From contig NZ_SWCJ01000024.1 of NCBI RefSeq assembly GCF_005116665.1, positions 1 to 55,443 of the forward strand: DNA of 55,443 nucleotides, given 5' to 3'. Positions 32,721 through 41,332 of the stretch are shown here, in pieces. How positions within the stretch are numbered: the first letter of the stretch is position 1; each line of letters starts with the position of its first letter. A model generated the notes under the pieces. The model was not told the DNA's origin. It ran no database searches and was given only the letters and a program-made list of their open reading frames with translations. This stretch comes from Ferrimonas aestuarii. GTDB taxonomy: Bacteria; Pseudomonadota; Gammaproteobacteria; Enterobacterales; Shewanellaceae. The translations under genes were made by a program, and so were the position numbers.

Positions 32721-33370
32721 TTGGCGGCCTCAACCATCAGTGCATGCAGCGCCGCCACCACCAAAGGGCTGCCGCCTTTACGGCCATCGCAGGCGATGTA
32801 GGGCAGTTGGGTAGCCATGAGATCCCGCTTGGACTCATCGGCTTTCACAAACCCCACCGGCAACCCAATGATGAGTGCGGGGTTTATCTTTCCCTGCTGG
32901 CACAGCGACATGGCTTCATACAGCGCCGTAGGGGCATTGCCAATGGCGATGATGCCGCCATCAAGCCACCCCAAGCGGGCAGCATATTGCATGGCGACCT
33001 TAGCTCGGGTGGAGCCCTGTTCAGTGGCTTCGGCAATCACCTCCGGGTCGCTGATCAGGCAGTGCGCCTCAACGCCGAACGGCTGCATTCGCCTTGGGGC
33101 TAAGCCAGTAACAATCATATTGACGTCGCTGATGATCTTGGCGCCGTTTCGAATCGCCTCGATGCCCCGCTCTACCGCACCATCGCTGAAGTGAAACAGC
33201 TTGGCGAACTCAAAATCGCCACTGGTATGAATGGCGCGGCGAACCACCGCCCACTGCTCAGGGGAGAATGAATGTCCCCCGTGGTCCCGCTCAATCTCGT
33301 GATCAATGATGGCAAATGAGTCCTGCTCAATCTGTCGGCCTTGAGCGGTGATCTGTTGCATCTGGCTCAT
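32717..33370 (-). CDS. cbiC: Cobalt-precorrin-8 methylmutase
   Basis: 217 residues of the CbiC/CobH family, which moves a methyl group from C11 to C12 to give cobyrinate. The catalytic histidine region is VVRRAIHTSGDFEFAKLFHF, then GAKIISDVNMIVTGLAPRR, and GGIIAIGNAPTALY near the end. It overlaps cbiD and cbiET by 4 bases each. Confidence 0.94.
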   Translation of the reverse strand: MSQMQQITAQGRQIEQDSFAIIDHEIERDHGGHSFSPEQWAVVRRAIHTSGDFEFAKLFHFSDGAVERGIEAIRNGAKIISDVNMIVTGLAPRRMQPFGVEAHCLISDPEVIAEATEQGSTRAKVAMQYAARLGWLDGGIIAIGNAPTALYEAMSLCQQGKINPALIIGLPVGFVKADESKRDLMATQLPYIACDGRKGGSPLVVAALHALMVEAAK

Positions 33371-34470
33371 TTCAATTCTCCAACTGCGGCAAACGCGAGG
33401 GGCGCGCCGTCAAAATCCAGCAGCTCCACCTCAATGGCGAGCTTGTGGTGGGCATAACGATAGCAGTGCGCCGCAGCAAGCTGGCACAGTGCATTAAGAA
33501 ATTGGGGCTTTAGGGTGCTTGGAATTAGCTCCAACAGATGTCGGCCAGTGTTGGCCTCCCGCACCTGCTGGCATAGGTCAGCGTCGCCGCCGCATTCGGC
33601 GAGCGTGTCGGCCATCAACGCAAAGTTAATGGCGCGGCCACTCACGTGGGTCATGGTGGTGCCGCCGGCCAATTTGCACAGCTTGCCAATCATGGTGACT
33701 AAGGTAAGACGTTCCATGCCAAAGCGAGCACCGGCACGCAAACCAACGCCGGAGAAATCCCCCGCTTGAATGAAGGCTGACTCGCTCATGTTGGGGCGAG
33801 CTAACATGGCGGCACGCTCGGTACGGCTGCCGGTCGTCAACACTGCGTGGTTAAGACCCTGTGCCCGCGCCACCTCAATACCTTGACGCACTGAAGCCGC
33901 ATAGGCGGATGTTGAATAGGGGTGAACCGTACCTCGAGTGCCCAAAATGGATAGGCCACCGATCAACCCCAAGCGGCGGCCGATGGTCTGCTCGGCCAAC
34001 TTTTCACCGTCGGTGATCCATACGGTCACTTTCACGCCGCTACCGGGGGGCAGCAATGGCAGCAGGTGCTGCTTAATCATCTTACGGGGCACCGGATTGA
34101 TGGCAGGCTCCCCCACCGCCAGCTCTAGGCCGGGTTTGGTCACGGTTGCCACTCCGGAGCCAGCGAAAAAGCGAATGCCTGGCGTTTTGGTCAGCTCGAC
34201 ATCGACACCAATTTCGGCTCCGTGGGTGCAATCAGGGTCGTCGCCAGCGTCTTTGATCACCGATGCCTGCCCTGGACGACAGCGATGCAGATCAAATTGC
34301 GCCTGCTCACCAATGGGCAGGTCAATGAGACTTTGTGTCTGCGCCTGTCCAGTCAGCAGCGCTTTAAGCGCCGCCAACGCCGCAGCAGTTGCGCAAGCAC
34401 CCGTGGTATAACCTCGACGCATCTCGCCTTTGTGGCGGCTGCGCTTAATGCTGGTTACGCTCACCGGCAT
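33367..34470 (-). CDS. cbiD: Cobalt-precorrin-5B C1-methyltransferase
   Basis: 367 residues of the CbiD family, the anaerobic C1-methyltransferase. RRGYTTGACATAAALAALKA near the start, VEVARAQGLNHAVLTTGSRT-like middle, and MIGKLCKLAGGTTMTHVSGR are diagnostic. It is the first gene behind the second B12 riboswitch (34628-34790). The ATG has a weak AGG site (gtctaggttATG). The operon continues for thirteen genes down to 21357. Confidence 0.93.
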   Translation of the reverse strand: MPVSVTSIKRSRHKGEMRRGYTTGACATAAALAALKALLTGQAQTQSLIDLPIGEQAQFDLHRCRPGQASVIKDAGDDPDCTHGAEIGVDVELTKTPGIRFFAGSGVATVTKPGLELAVGEPAINPVPRKMIKQHLLPLLPPGSGVKVTVWITDGEKLAEQTIGRRLGLIGGLSILGTRGTVHPYSTSAYAASVRQGIEVARAQGLNHAVLTTGSRTERAAMLARPNMSESAFIQAGDFSGVGLRAGARFGMERLTLVTMIGKLCKLAGGTTMTHVSGRAINFALMADTLAECGGDADLCQQVREANTGRHLLELIPSTLKPQFLNALCQLAAAHCYRYAHHKLAIEVELLDFDGAPLAFAAVGELK

Positions 34471-34627
34471 AACCTAGACATGTTTGAAACAGATGAAACA
34501 CCCGTCATCCTGATACTCCCAATATGGTTTGGGCAGATGGCGAGGCAATTTTTGAATGGAGTGGTGCGCCATAAAATGAGAACAACGCACTTAGCCAGTC
34601 ATCGAGTAAGCCCGCTCGATCTGCATA

Positions 34628-34790
34628 CTTCGACCTATGGCGGGTATCCTGGCTTGCGACTCAAACGTCAATCCGGCCTTCCCAGCATGTCGCCAGTGGC
34701 ATGAAAGATTCACTCGTCGCTTACAGTTGCGGGTACAGCTCGGACATCACATCCGATTCCCCTTTAAGCTTGCGCTCCATAAGACAGTTA
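34628..34790 (-). ncRNA. Cobalamin riboswitch ahead of the cbi operon
   Basis: Read on the minus strand: aggggaatcgg, gtacccgcaactgta, tgccactggc, catgctgggaaggcc, and the B12 box aagccaggatacccgcc, whose plus-strand copy is at about 34638-34655. The order and spacing are those of the adenosylcobalamin riboswitch. It should repress cbiD and everything downstream when B12 is sufficient. The ends are approximate. Confidence 0.93.
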
Positions 34791-34928
34791 ACACTCTATG
34801 ACACTCGGGAGGCTTAACCTATGTGAAAAGTGACAGGTTTTTGTTTCCTATAGCAAAATCGTGAGAGTGAACCCATTTCAGCCCAAAAACGGGAGCGAGT
34901 TAAAAACTCCGGTTCAGCAGCTAAAAAA

Positions 34929-34946
34929 CTGTGACAAATCCCAGTG
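34929..34946 (+). promoter_or_regulatory. 18-base motif shared with the cbiK-operon upstream region
   Basis: CTGTGACAAATCCCAGTG differs by one base from the copy at 3661-3678. It lies 95 bases before the cbiB start. The surrounding divergent region (34791-35040) also has CGGGAG/CTCCGG half sites near 34890-34914 but no riboswitch on this strand. Confidence 0.35.
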
Positions 34947-35040
34947 ACAGTATCGGCCAGATCACCGAACAATAACCTCCATTTGCGATGCGGCTGACAA
35001 ACAGGCACCATCTCTTCAATTCAGGCAACGACAGATCACT

Positions 35041-35961
35041 ATGGCCTTCGAACTGCTTCACTTAACCCTCGCCATCACCTTGGCTTTGATTCTCGACAAG
35101 CTGTTTGGCGAACTCCCCAGATTTCACCCTCTGGTGGCTTATGGCCGCTTCGCTCGAGCCATTGAAAAGCGCCTATGGAATACCACCAAACGCCGCGGCA
35201 AGGTGGCCGTCATACTGGCGCTGATTCCGGCGCTGATGTTCCTGCTACTGCCAGAAGTATGGTGGCTTCAAGGATTGGTGCTGTATCTGGTTATCGGAGG
35301 TCGCAGTCTTGGGGAGCACGGCCGCATGGTGTCAAGCGCCCTGCGCCAGAACGATCTGAATGAGGCCCGCGCGAAAGTTGGCTGGATCGTCAGCCGAGAA
35401 ACTCATCAGATGGATGAGAAACAGGTCGTCAGCGCCACCATGGAATCGATGTTGGAAAATGGCAACGATGCGGTATTCGGCGCCCTATTCTGGTTTATCG
35501 TTGGCGGAGCCCCAGCCGCCGTGCTCTATCGAATGAGCAACACCTTAGATGCCATGTGGGGCTACAAAAATCCCAGATTCCTTAATTTTGGCTGGGCCGC
35601 GGCCAAACTAGACGATCTGCTCAACTACCTCCCCGCTCGCCTGTGCGCCCTAACCTACTGCGTTTTAGGCAGTGCCAAAACTGGATGGCGCTGCTGGCAA
35701 CAACAAGCCAACGCCTGTGACAGCCCGAATGGCGGGCCAGTGATGACCGCCGGTGCCGGCGCTTTGATGATCACCATTGGCGGAGATGCCGTCTATCATG
35801 GCCAACTGAAACAAAAGGCACTGATGGGCGACGGCCCCTACGCTTCGGCGAATGACATCGACCGTGCCATCGCTCTGGTCGAACGCGGTCAATGGCTGTG
35901 GCTTGCCCTCATTACCATCACGACCTTACTGGTTTTTACTCCTGAGATAATCCAGCTATGA
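35041..35961 (+). CDS. cbiB: Adenosylcobinamide-phosphate synthase
   Basis: 306 residues, polytopic membrane protein of the CbiB/CobD family, which attaches the aminopropanol (or threonine-derived) linker to adenosylcobyric acid. ILDKLFGELPRFHPLVAYGR, GWIVSRETHQMDEKQVVSAT and VLYRMSNTLDAMWGYKNPRF are the family landmarks. It starts 95 bases after the shared 18-base motif, with no riboswitch of its own. It overlaps the following gene by 4 bases. Confidence 0.94.
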   Translation: MAFELLHLTLAITLALILDKLFGELPRFHPLVAYGRFARAIEKRLWNTTKRRGKVAVILALIPALMFLLLPEVWWLQGLVLYLVIGGRSLGEHGRMVSSALRQNDLNEARAKVGWIVSRETHQMDEKQVVSATMESMLENGNDAVFGALFWFIVGGAPAAVLYRMSNTLDAMWGYKNPRFLNFGWAAAKLDDLLNYLPARLCALTYCVLGSAKTGWRCWQQQANACDSPNGGPVMTAGAGALMITIGGDAVYHGQLKQKALMGDGPYASANDIDRAIALVERGQWLWLALITITTLLVFTPEIIQL

Positions 35962-36953
35962 GCCTACTTCATCATGGTGGCCGGTTGCGCCAAGCAGCCA
36001 TTGAACACCGCATTCCCTTGTCTGACTGGCTGGATCTCTCCACCGGCGTAGCCCCTTGGACCTACCCGATTCCGGCCATTGAGCTCAGCCACTGGAATCG
36101 CCTACCAGAAACCGACGACGGTTTAGAGTTAGCCGCCGCCAAATACTACGGCAGTGAGGTGATGCCTCTGGCGGTTGCTGGCTCCCAAGCGGCCATTCAG
36201 CAGCTTCCAAAACACCTCGACGGCAAACGGGTCGCCCTACCTCGCGTGGGTTATAAGGAACATCAAAAGGCGTGGCAACAAGCCAACTGGGAGATAGAGC
36301 TTTATGATCTTGAACCTAGCCAAACGCTGCTTGATAGCGTGGATGCTTTGGTGGTGATAAATCCCAATAACCCAATGGCGCACCGAATCAACCCCTCGAA
36401 TTTGATCCAGTGGCACCAGCAACTGAACGCCAAAGGAGGCACCCTTGTGGTGGATGAAGCCTTTATGGATCTGTGGCCATCGGACTCCATTGTCCACCAA
36501 ACGGGAACATCTGGGCTGGTGGTACTGCGCTCCATTGGCAAATTCTTCGGTTTGGCCGGTGCCCGAGTAGGCTTTGTGTTTGGCTGGCCTAAGTTACTGG
36601 AACAGCTGAGCGCAACCCTTGGCCCGTGGTGCGTCACCGGCCCCGCCCGCCAAGTGGCCAAAACCGCCCTGCTGGACGACCACTGGCAGCAGCAGCAGCA
36701 TCAACGCATCGATGCCATGGCCAACCAATTGGCAGCGGCCCTGTGCTCACTTCCAGGCACTCACCATCAATGTGGCCTGTTTATCACCGTCATTCACCCG
36801 GATGCCCCCCATTGGCACCGTCAATGCGCTCGCCAGGGCGTCTACCTGCGACTCACCGATGAACGCCATGGGCTGCGCTTTGGGCTCCCCAAAGACACAC
36901 AACAGTTGCAGCGACTGACAAAGGTGCTACAAGGCTTAGTTCCCTCCCGCTAG
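35958..36953 (+). CDS. cobD: Threonine-phosphate decarboxylase-like PLP enzyme (CobD/CobC family)
   Basis: 331 residues of PLP-dependent aminotransferase fold (class I). LLHHGGRLRQAAIEHRIPLS and DWLDLSTGVAPWTYP open it. The active site comprises VINPNNPMAHRI, TLVVDEAFMDLWPSDS and the lysine in VVLRSIGKFFGLAGARVGF. Family members make (R)-1-amino-2-propanol phosphate, the linker used by CbiB encoded just upstream. The coupling to cbiB (ATGA overlap) supports the role. The protein is named CobD in the Salmonella scheme and CobC in the Pseudomonas scheme. Confidence 0.88.
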   Translation: MSLLHHGGRLRQAAIEHRIPLSDWLDLSTGVAPWTYPIPAIELSHWNRLPETDDGLELAAAKYYGSEVMPLAVAGSQAAIQQLPKHLDGKRVALPRVGYKEHQKAWQQANWEIELYDLEPSQTLLDSVDALVVINPNNPMAHRINPSNLIQWHQQLNAKGGTLVVDEAFMDLWPSDSIVHQTGTSGLVVLRSIGKFFGLAGARVGFVFGWPKLLEQLSATLGPWCVTGPARQVAKTALLDDHWQQQQHQRIDAMANQLAAALCSLPGTHHQCGLFITVIHPDAPHWHRQCARQGVYLRLTDERHGLRFGLPKDTQQLQRLTKVLQGLVPSR

Positions 36954-36977
36954 GGAAACGGCTAAGATCGGTGACTA

Positions 36978-37820
36978 ATGGGCAATTTTTCATGGGTCAG
37001 GCTTCGCGCTATGGGTTTGAAAACCGACATCAGCTTTGAGCAGCTGTTGCAGTCACAAGTTCGCTTAATGACCAACTGCAAACCCGCAGAGTTTGAAGCC
37101 TGTCTTGAACCGCTGGCTCTGCAAGCTCTGGAGTGGTTCGATCTGGATCGCTGCACCCTATTCCCCAACTCCATGTTATCCATTGAAGAGGATCACAACC
37201 TCTCCTTTAACCGCAACGGCATCGCCAAGTTGGTGATAGAGGAGTTTACCCAAGGGGATGCCATCCGCAATGTCCACGACTATCTAAAACTGCTGCGCGC
37301 CGATGTTCCCTATCAGGTGTTTACCGAACGCCACCTTGCCAACAGTGACATCGTGGCGCTCAAAACTCTGCATCAGCAAGGCGCTCGCTGGCATTGCATC
37401 ATCCGTCTGCAGCTATTCGGTCAGGTGTGGGGCGCGTTGGCTTTTGCCCGCTTTAATCGCCCAGGCTCTCCGCCGTCAGAGTCCCAGCTGCTGCGCCTAA
37501 AACTGCTGTGCGATGCGTGGCTGGTATACTGGCAGCACGCCAGTGTCGCCAAAGCGCTGAATCACGGCCAAGAGAAGCTCAACGATGAGCAGCAGAAGCT
37601 GCAAAAACTCAGTAAAAAGCAGCGGGCGGTCTTGTCTTTACTGGCCCAAGGACTCAGTGCTAAGCAGTGCGCCGAAAGGCTGTTTCTGAGCCCAAGAACC
37701 ATCGAGTCTCACAAATACCGCATGCTTACTATGTTGGACTTTGACAGCCACTCAGAACTGATTCAATTCGCACTGAGAAATGGCTTAGGCTTTAGCCAGC
37801 CCCAAGACAAGGCAGTGTAA
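36978..37820 (+). CDS. LuxR-family transcriptional regulator
   Basis: 280 residues. The C-terminal LuxR helix-turn-helix is KKQRAVLSLLAQGLSAKQCA followed by RLFLSPRTIESHKYRML (about residues 215-255). The N-terminal 180 residues look like a GAF/sensor domain (PLALQALEWFDLDRCTLFPN, WHCIIRLQLFGQVWGALAF). No receiver domain with a phosphorylatable Asp was seen. It begins 24 bases after the cobD stop, so it may be in the same transcript. Control of nearby genes (cbiB, or the DUF2860-like gene after it) is inference. The start could be the second Met (37011). Confidence 0.8.
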   Translation: MGNFSWVRLRAMGLKTDISFEQLLQSQVRLMTNCKPAEFEACLEPLALQALEWFDLDRCTLFPNSMLSIEEDHNLSFNRNGIAKLVIEEFTQGDAIRNVHDYLKLLRADVPYQVFTERHLANSDIVALKTLHQQGARWHCIIRLQLFGQVWGALAFARFNRPGSPPSESQLLRLKLLCDAWLVYWQHASVAKALNHGQEKLNDEQQKLQKLSKKQRAVLSLLAQGLSAKQCAERLFLSPRTIESHKYRMLTMLDFDSHSELIQFALRNGLGFSQPQDKAV

Positions 37821-37899
37821 AATGCAGTAGATCTACGGTATGGATATTTTTCGCCATTGGTAGAGTTGTCGGCCGTTATCCAACTGAGCCGAACTCACC

Positions 37900-38952
37900 A
37901 TGCGTTTATCCGTTACCCCTCTGTTTTTACCGCTGTTTTTCTCTTTCACCAGTGCCGCAAAACTCGCGCCGACGGCGGGCTTTAACGGCGAGGTCAACCT
38001 GCTGACTGGCTACTATCGAGACACCAACAACCTCAGTACCAACGCCAGCGCCTATCAGGACAACATCACCTCGAAAGCGAAAACCAATAACGAACTGCAC
38101 GACAGCATGGACGGGAAAGGCGTATTTGGACTGCTGGGAGAAGTGACCTACACCTTTGGGGAGGAGCTCAATTATCAGCTGTTTCTTGGTACCTCTCGAG
38201 AGGAGATCGCCACCGGCTCTCTTGCCTTCGAGCTGGGCTATAAATATGAGCTTGGCGACGGCACCACAGTGGCCATATCCGCGCTGCCAACCCTAGTGTC
38301 CGCCGAAGTTTGGCAAGACCCCTATGCGGTGGCCGAGGAGCGACAGGAAACCGATCTCTCTGGCACTGCAGGCCGCATCAAGATTGACCACATCATGGGC
38401 ACTGGTTTTGGGCTGGATTTTGGCTTTGGCAGTTCCCAAGTGGATGAAGACCGAGCGGGCTTCGATGCGGCTTATGGTAGTGAAGACGTTGCCTCTTTTG
38501 ATGGCGACCTGTTAACAGATGAGGAACTGGCACGGCTGCAGCGAGATCGAGACTACTTCAGCGTCAAAGCCCAGTACCTGTTCTACTTGCCAAATAAACG
38601 CGGCGCCCTGCTGCCCTCGTTAACCGTAGTCAGCTCCGATGCCGATGGCGAAGCCCAGTCCTATAACTCCTATAAAGCAGAGCTGACCTACGTCAAGGTA
38701 CACAACCAGCACAGCTTTGCACTCACTTTGGATGGGCGATATCGTGAATACAGTGAAGTCAATCCACTGTACGGCACGCTACGAGAAGATCGCCAGTATG
38801 GCGCGTTCTTCGTCTACGAATACGCCAATGTCTTTGGGACCCAAAACTGGTCGTTGGTCACCCTCACTGGAGCCAACGTGATCGACTCTAATATCGACTA
38901 TTACGACGCCGACTTTATGTTTGTCTCCATCGGCGCCAACTACAAATTCTGA
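37900..38952 (+). CDS. DUF2860-like outer-membrane beta-barrel protein
   Basis: 350 residues with a signal peptide (TPLFLPLFFSFTSAAK). Many alternating hydrophobic strands end in FVSIGANYKF with a terminal Phe, as for beta-barrel outer-membrane proteins. GFNGEVNLLTGYYRDTNNLS near the start resembles the DUF2860 family of Vibrio and Shewanella-type proteins. Substrate or role is unknown. It ends 36 bases before a strong terminator. Confidence 0.7.
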   Translation: MRLSVTPLFLPLFFSFTSAAKLAPTAGFNGEVNLLTGYYRDTNNLSTNASAYQDNITSKAKTNNELHDSMDGKGVFGLLGEVTYTFGEELNYQLFLGTSREEIATGSLAFELGYKYELGDGTTVAISALPTLVSAEVWQDPYAVAEERQETDLSGTAGRIKIDHIMGTGFGLDFGFGSSQVDEDRAGFDAAYGSEDVASFDGDLLTDEELARLQRDRDYFSVKAQYLFYLPNKRGALLPSLTVVSSDADGEAQSYNSYKAELTYVKVHNQHSFALTLDGRYREYSEVNPLYGTLREDRQYGAFFVYEYANVFGTQNWSLVTLTGANVIDSNIDYYDADFMFVSIGANYKF

Positions 38953-38988
38953 GTCAATTTGATCGCCAATTCCCTGCATTCAAAACTT

Positions 38989-39015
38989 AAAGAGCACCTA
39001 ATTTAGGTGCTCTTT
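38989..39015. terminator. Terminator between the DUF2860-like gene and azurin
   Basis: AAAGAGCACCTA and TAGGTGCTCTTT form a perfect 12-bp stem with a 3-base loop, followed by cttattc. It lies between convergent genes and can work from both sides. Confidence 0.9.
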
Positions 39016-39042
39016 CTTATTCACGGTTTTGCATCGGCTCCA

Positions 39043-39501
39043 TCAAGCCTTGATGATGAAATCACCCTGCATGATGGCCCAGTGGCCTGGGAACGAGCAG
39101 AAGTACTTAAAGCTGTCACCGGCATTCAAGCCTGCGATGCTGAACTCTAGCGTGGTGCTTGCCCCACCGCCAATCACTTCGCTGGCAGCGATCACTGCTG
39201 GGTTATCGCGATTTACGTAATCCTTATCAGGACCTGCGCTCATGCCCTCGGTGGCAACCGCTTGCATGTCAGCGGCTTTAGTCAGAACCCAGTTGTGACC
39301 CATGGTGGTCTTAGGCAAAGTGCCATCGTGAATCAGGTTAAGCTTAACCTTCTCACAGCTGGCAGACACTTCCAGTACCTTGGTATCAAACTGCATCATA
39401 TCGTTGGCCTTGATGGTCAACTCACACTCGTTGGCGGCGGCAACGCCACTGAAAGCCCATGAACACAGTGCCAATGCGGCGATGGATAGACGCTTAAACA
39501 T
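39043..39501 (-). CDS. azu: Azurin (type 1 copper protein)
   Basis: 152 residues. A signal peptide (LSIAALALCSWAFSGVAAA) is followed by a mature part starting NECELTIKANDMMQFDTK. Copper ligands are visible as the His in TTMGHNWVLTKAADMQ, and the Cys, His and Met of YFCSFPGHWAIMQG. It is a periplasmic electron carrier. The ATG at 39499-39501 starts a clean signal peptide; the frame upstream to 39669 is spurious. A Fur-like palindrome lies about 62 bases upstream. Confidence 0.93.
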   Translation of the reverse strand: MFKRLSIAALALCSWAFSGVAAANECELTIKANDMMQFDTKVLEVSASCEKVKLNLIHDGTLPKTTMGHNWVLTKAADMQAVATEGMSAGPDKDYVNRDNPAVIAASEVIGGGASTTLEFSIAGLNAGDSFKYFCSFPGHWAIMQGDFIIKA

Positions 39502-39562
39502 AGCTGCTTCCTTAATGCTACTAATGAAAAATCTTGCCGAGTATACCCAAGCCAGAGAGTTA

Positions 39563-39585
39563 TTGATAATCATTTTTATTATCAA
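39563..39585. promoter_or_regulatory. Fur-box-like inverted repeat upstream of azurin
   Basis: TTGATAAT-CATTTTT-ATTATCAA is an 8-7-8 inverted repeat resembling the ferric-uptake regulator consensus (GATAAT/ATTATC halves). It is placed in the promoter zone of azurin, and regulation by iron is plausible. The spacing does not fit an FNR site. Confidence 0.4.
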
Positions 39586-39889
39586 TTGATATTTTAACTC
39601 CCTGATCTTTGTAGCTGTTATACGGCCTAGGCACCCTGGCAGTTCAGTGGAGCATAAGAACAAGGCCAACCCCTTATCACTCTAGAATCGCGCTGGCTCC
39701 GATTGAGGCAGTCATTCTCTCGACAGAAAAACCGCACCGACAGGGAAAACATGGCCACCTCAAAGCCAGTCAGATTGCCACAAAGGTGTGATACCATATC
39801 GAAACTCTGCGGTCGCCATCGCGCAAGCAAAAGCGCAATGCAATTAGCGTGTCAGCGAACAGGCAAAATCATAACAACATAGGTCCGGT

Positions 39890-40477
39890 ATGCTTCCCAT
39901 CTCCATCTCTTCAGATATAGAGCTCACTCTGGTCTCCCCCAGCTTGGCCCCAGAATATCTGGCCATTGTCGAGGCTCAGCGAGACTATTTGGGCCAATGG
40001 TTACAGTGGCCCCACCTTGATTTAGACGAAGCGTTCTTTGTCGGCTTTATTGAGGGCTGTCGCAGAGAGTATGCCGCTGGCGCATCCATGGCCTGCGCCA
40101 TGCTCTACCAAGGACAATTGGTGGGAAACATTGGCCTTAAAGAGATCAACAACGCTGAGCGCAAAGCGGAGATCGGGTATTGGCTCAGCCAAGATTTTCA
40201 GGGTCTTGGAATCATCAGCCAAAGTCTACAAGCGCTGTTGACTCATGCCTTTACCCAACTCGATTTAGACAAGGTCGAATTGGCCATTGCCACTGGCAAC
40301 CTCGCCAGTCGCCGTGTCGCTGAGCGCAACGGCTTTGCTTTTTCTCACATCGTTGCCAACGCCGAACAGATCCAAGGACGCAGCTTGGATCATGCGTGGT
40401 ATCGAATCAATCGGGAGAATTGGTCGGCAACTAAGCAAGAGTTAACGTCAAAGTCAAAGCCTGCTGATGTCGCCTAA
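39890..40477 (+). CDS. GNAT-family acetyltransferase (RimJ/RimL-like)
   Basis: 195 residues. The acetyl-CoA-binding core appears as VGNIGLKEINNAERKAEIGY, WLSQDFQGLGIISQSLQALL and LDKVELAIATGNLASRRVAE followed by RNGF, like ribosomal-protein serine acetyltransferases. Its substrate is unknown. It stands alone between azurin and the cobA gene. Confidence 0.83.
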   Translation: MLPISISSDIELTLVSPSLAPEYLAIVEAQRDYLGQWLQWPHLDLDEAFFVGFIEGCRREYAAGASMACAMLYQGQLVGNIGLKEINNAERKAEIGYWLSQDFQGLGIISQSLQALLTHAFTQLDLDKVELAIATGNLASRRVAERNGFAFSHIVANAEQIQGRSLDHAWYRINRENWSATKQELTSKSKPADVA

Positions 40478-40583
40478 AATCGTTCAGGGTTGTTTATCTT
40501 TAGCCTTTGCATTTAAACCAAGGTTACCCCATCTTTCGACACACAAATGAGCATGGAAGATCAACAGCCCTTAGGGAAGGAAA

Positions 40584-40614
40584 CCGCGGCGAGTATCGGC
40601 ATAGCTCGCCGCGG
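40584..40614 (+). terminator. GC-rich hairpin after the GNAT gene
   Basis: CCGCGGCGAG and CTCGCCGCGG form a 10-bp stem with an 11-base loop, about 107 bases after the stop, followed by cgttt. It is probably a terminator for one or both flanking genes. Confidence 0.6.
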
Positions 40615-40732
40615 CGTTTCATGATTGCAGGGAAATGCGTGATGAAACTGGGGCCAGTGTAGAGAAATCCCCGTCACTTAGTAATGGTGTTTCTCACAGC
40701 CTTTTTGAAGAATTTTACGCTTTGTCCCCTTA

Positions 40733-41332
40733 TTACCAATCCACCCCTTTTTGTGCCTTAATGCCCGCTTCAAATCCATGCCTAACCGACTTCACCTCAG
40801 ACACCGTATCGGCCATCTCCAAAATGGCGCGGTGACAAGCTCGGCCAGTGATCACCACGTGTTGGTGAGCAGGTCTGTTGTTTAGGGCCTCTAGCACCTC
40901 ATCCAGATCCAGATAACCGTAGCTCAGCATGTAGGTCAGCTCGTCAAGCAGCACCAGATCCACCGACTCATCGGCCAGTGCGGGCTTTATCTGCTGCCAC
41001 ACCTTCTCTGCCGCTTCGATGTCGGCACTGCGATCTTGAGTGTTCCAGGTAAAACCGGTTTTCATCACCTCAAAGGGCACCCCAAGTTTCTCCAGCACAT
41101 TACGCTCACCGCACTCCCATTGGCCCTTAATAAATTGTGCCACTTTGCAGTTAAGGCCATGACCTACCGCTCGCAACACGGTACCAAAGCCGCTGGTGCT
41201 TTTGCCTTTGCCGTTTCCGGTGATCACCAACAACACCCCCTTATCGATGGTGGCGGCTTCTACCTTGGCGTCTACGGTCTGTTTGAGTTTCTGTTGTCGC
41301 TGTTTGTGGCGATCGCCATCACGCTGGTTCAT
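40733..41332 (-). CDS. cobA: Cob(I)yrinic acid a,c-diamide adenosyltransferase
   Basis: 199 residues of the CobA/BtuR/CobO family, which adds the 5'-deoxyadenosyl group to corrinoid cobalt. The ATP loop is LLVITGNGKGKSTSGFGTVL, followed by VAQFIKGQWECGERNVLEKL and VLLDELTYMLSYGYLDLDEV. ATG 41330-41332 overlaps the TIM-barrel gene by 14 bases. It is the last gene of the third riboswitch operon. Confidence 0.92.
   Translation of the reverse strand: MNQRDGDRHKQRQQKLKQTVDAKVEAATIDKGVLLVITGNGKGKSTSGFGTVLRAVGHGLNCKVAQFIKGQWECGERNVLEKLGVPFEVMKTGFTWNTQDRSADIEAAEKVWQQIKPALADESVDLVLLDELTYMLSYGYLDLDEVLEALNNRPAHQHVVITGRACHRAILEMADTVSEVKSVRHGFEAGIKAQKGVDW

Noticed and set aside
34791..35040. A plus-strand B12 riboswitch before cbiB
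   Set aside because: No B12 box or conserved acccgcaactgta block is present on this strand; only the 18-base motif and short half sites.
39563..39590. FNR-type site upstream of azurin
   Set aside because: The TTGAT and ATCAA halves are 13 bases apart, whereas FNR sites need 4.
40635..40835. 66-codon plus-strand frame between the GNAT gene and cobA
   Set aside because: It overlaps the 3' end of cobA on the other strand and has no recognisable pattern.
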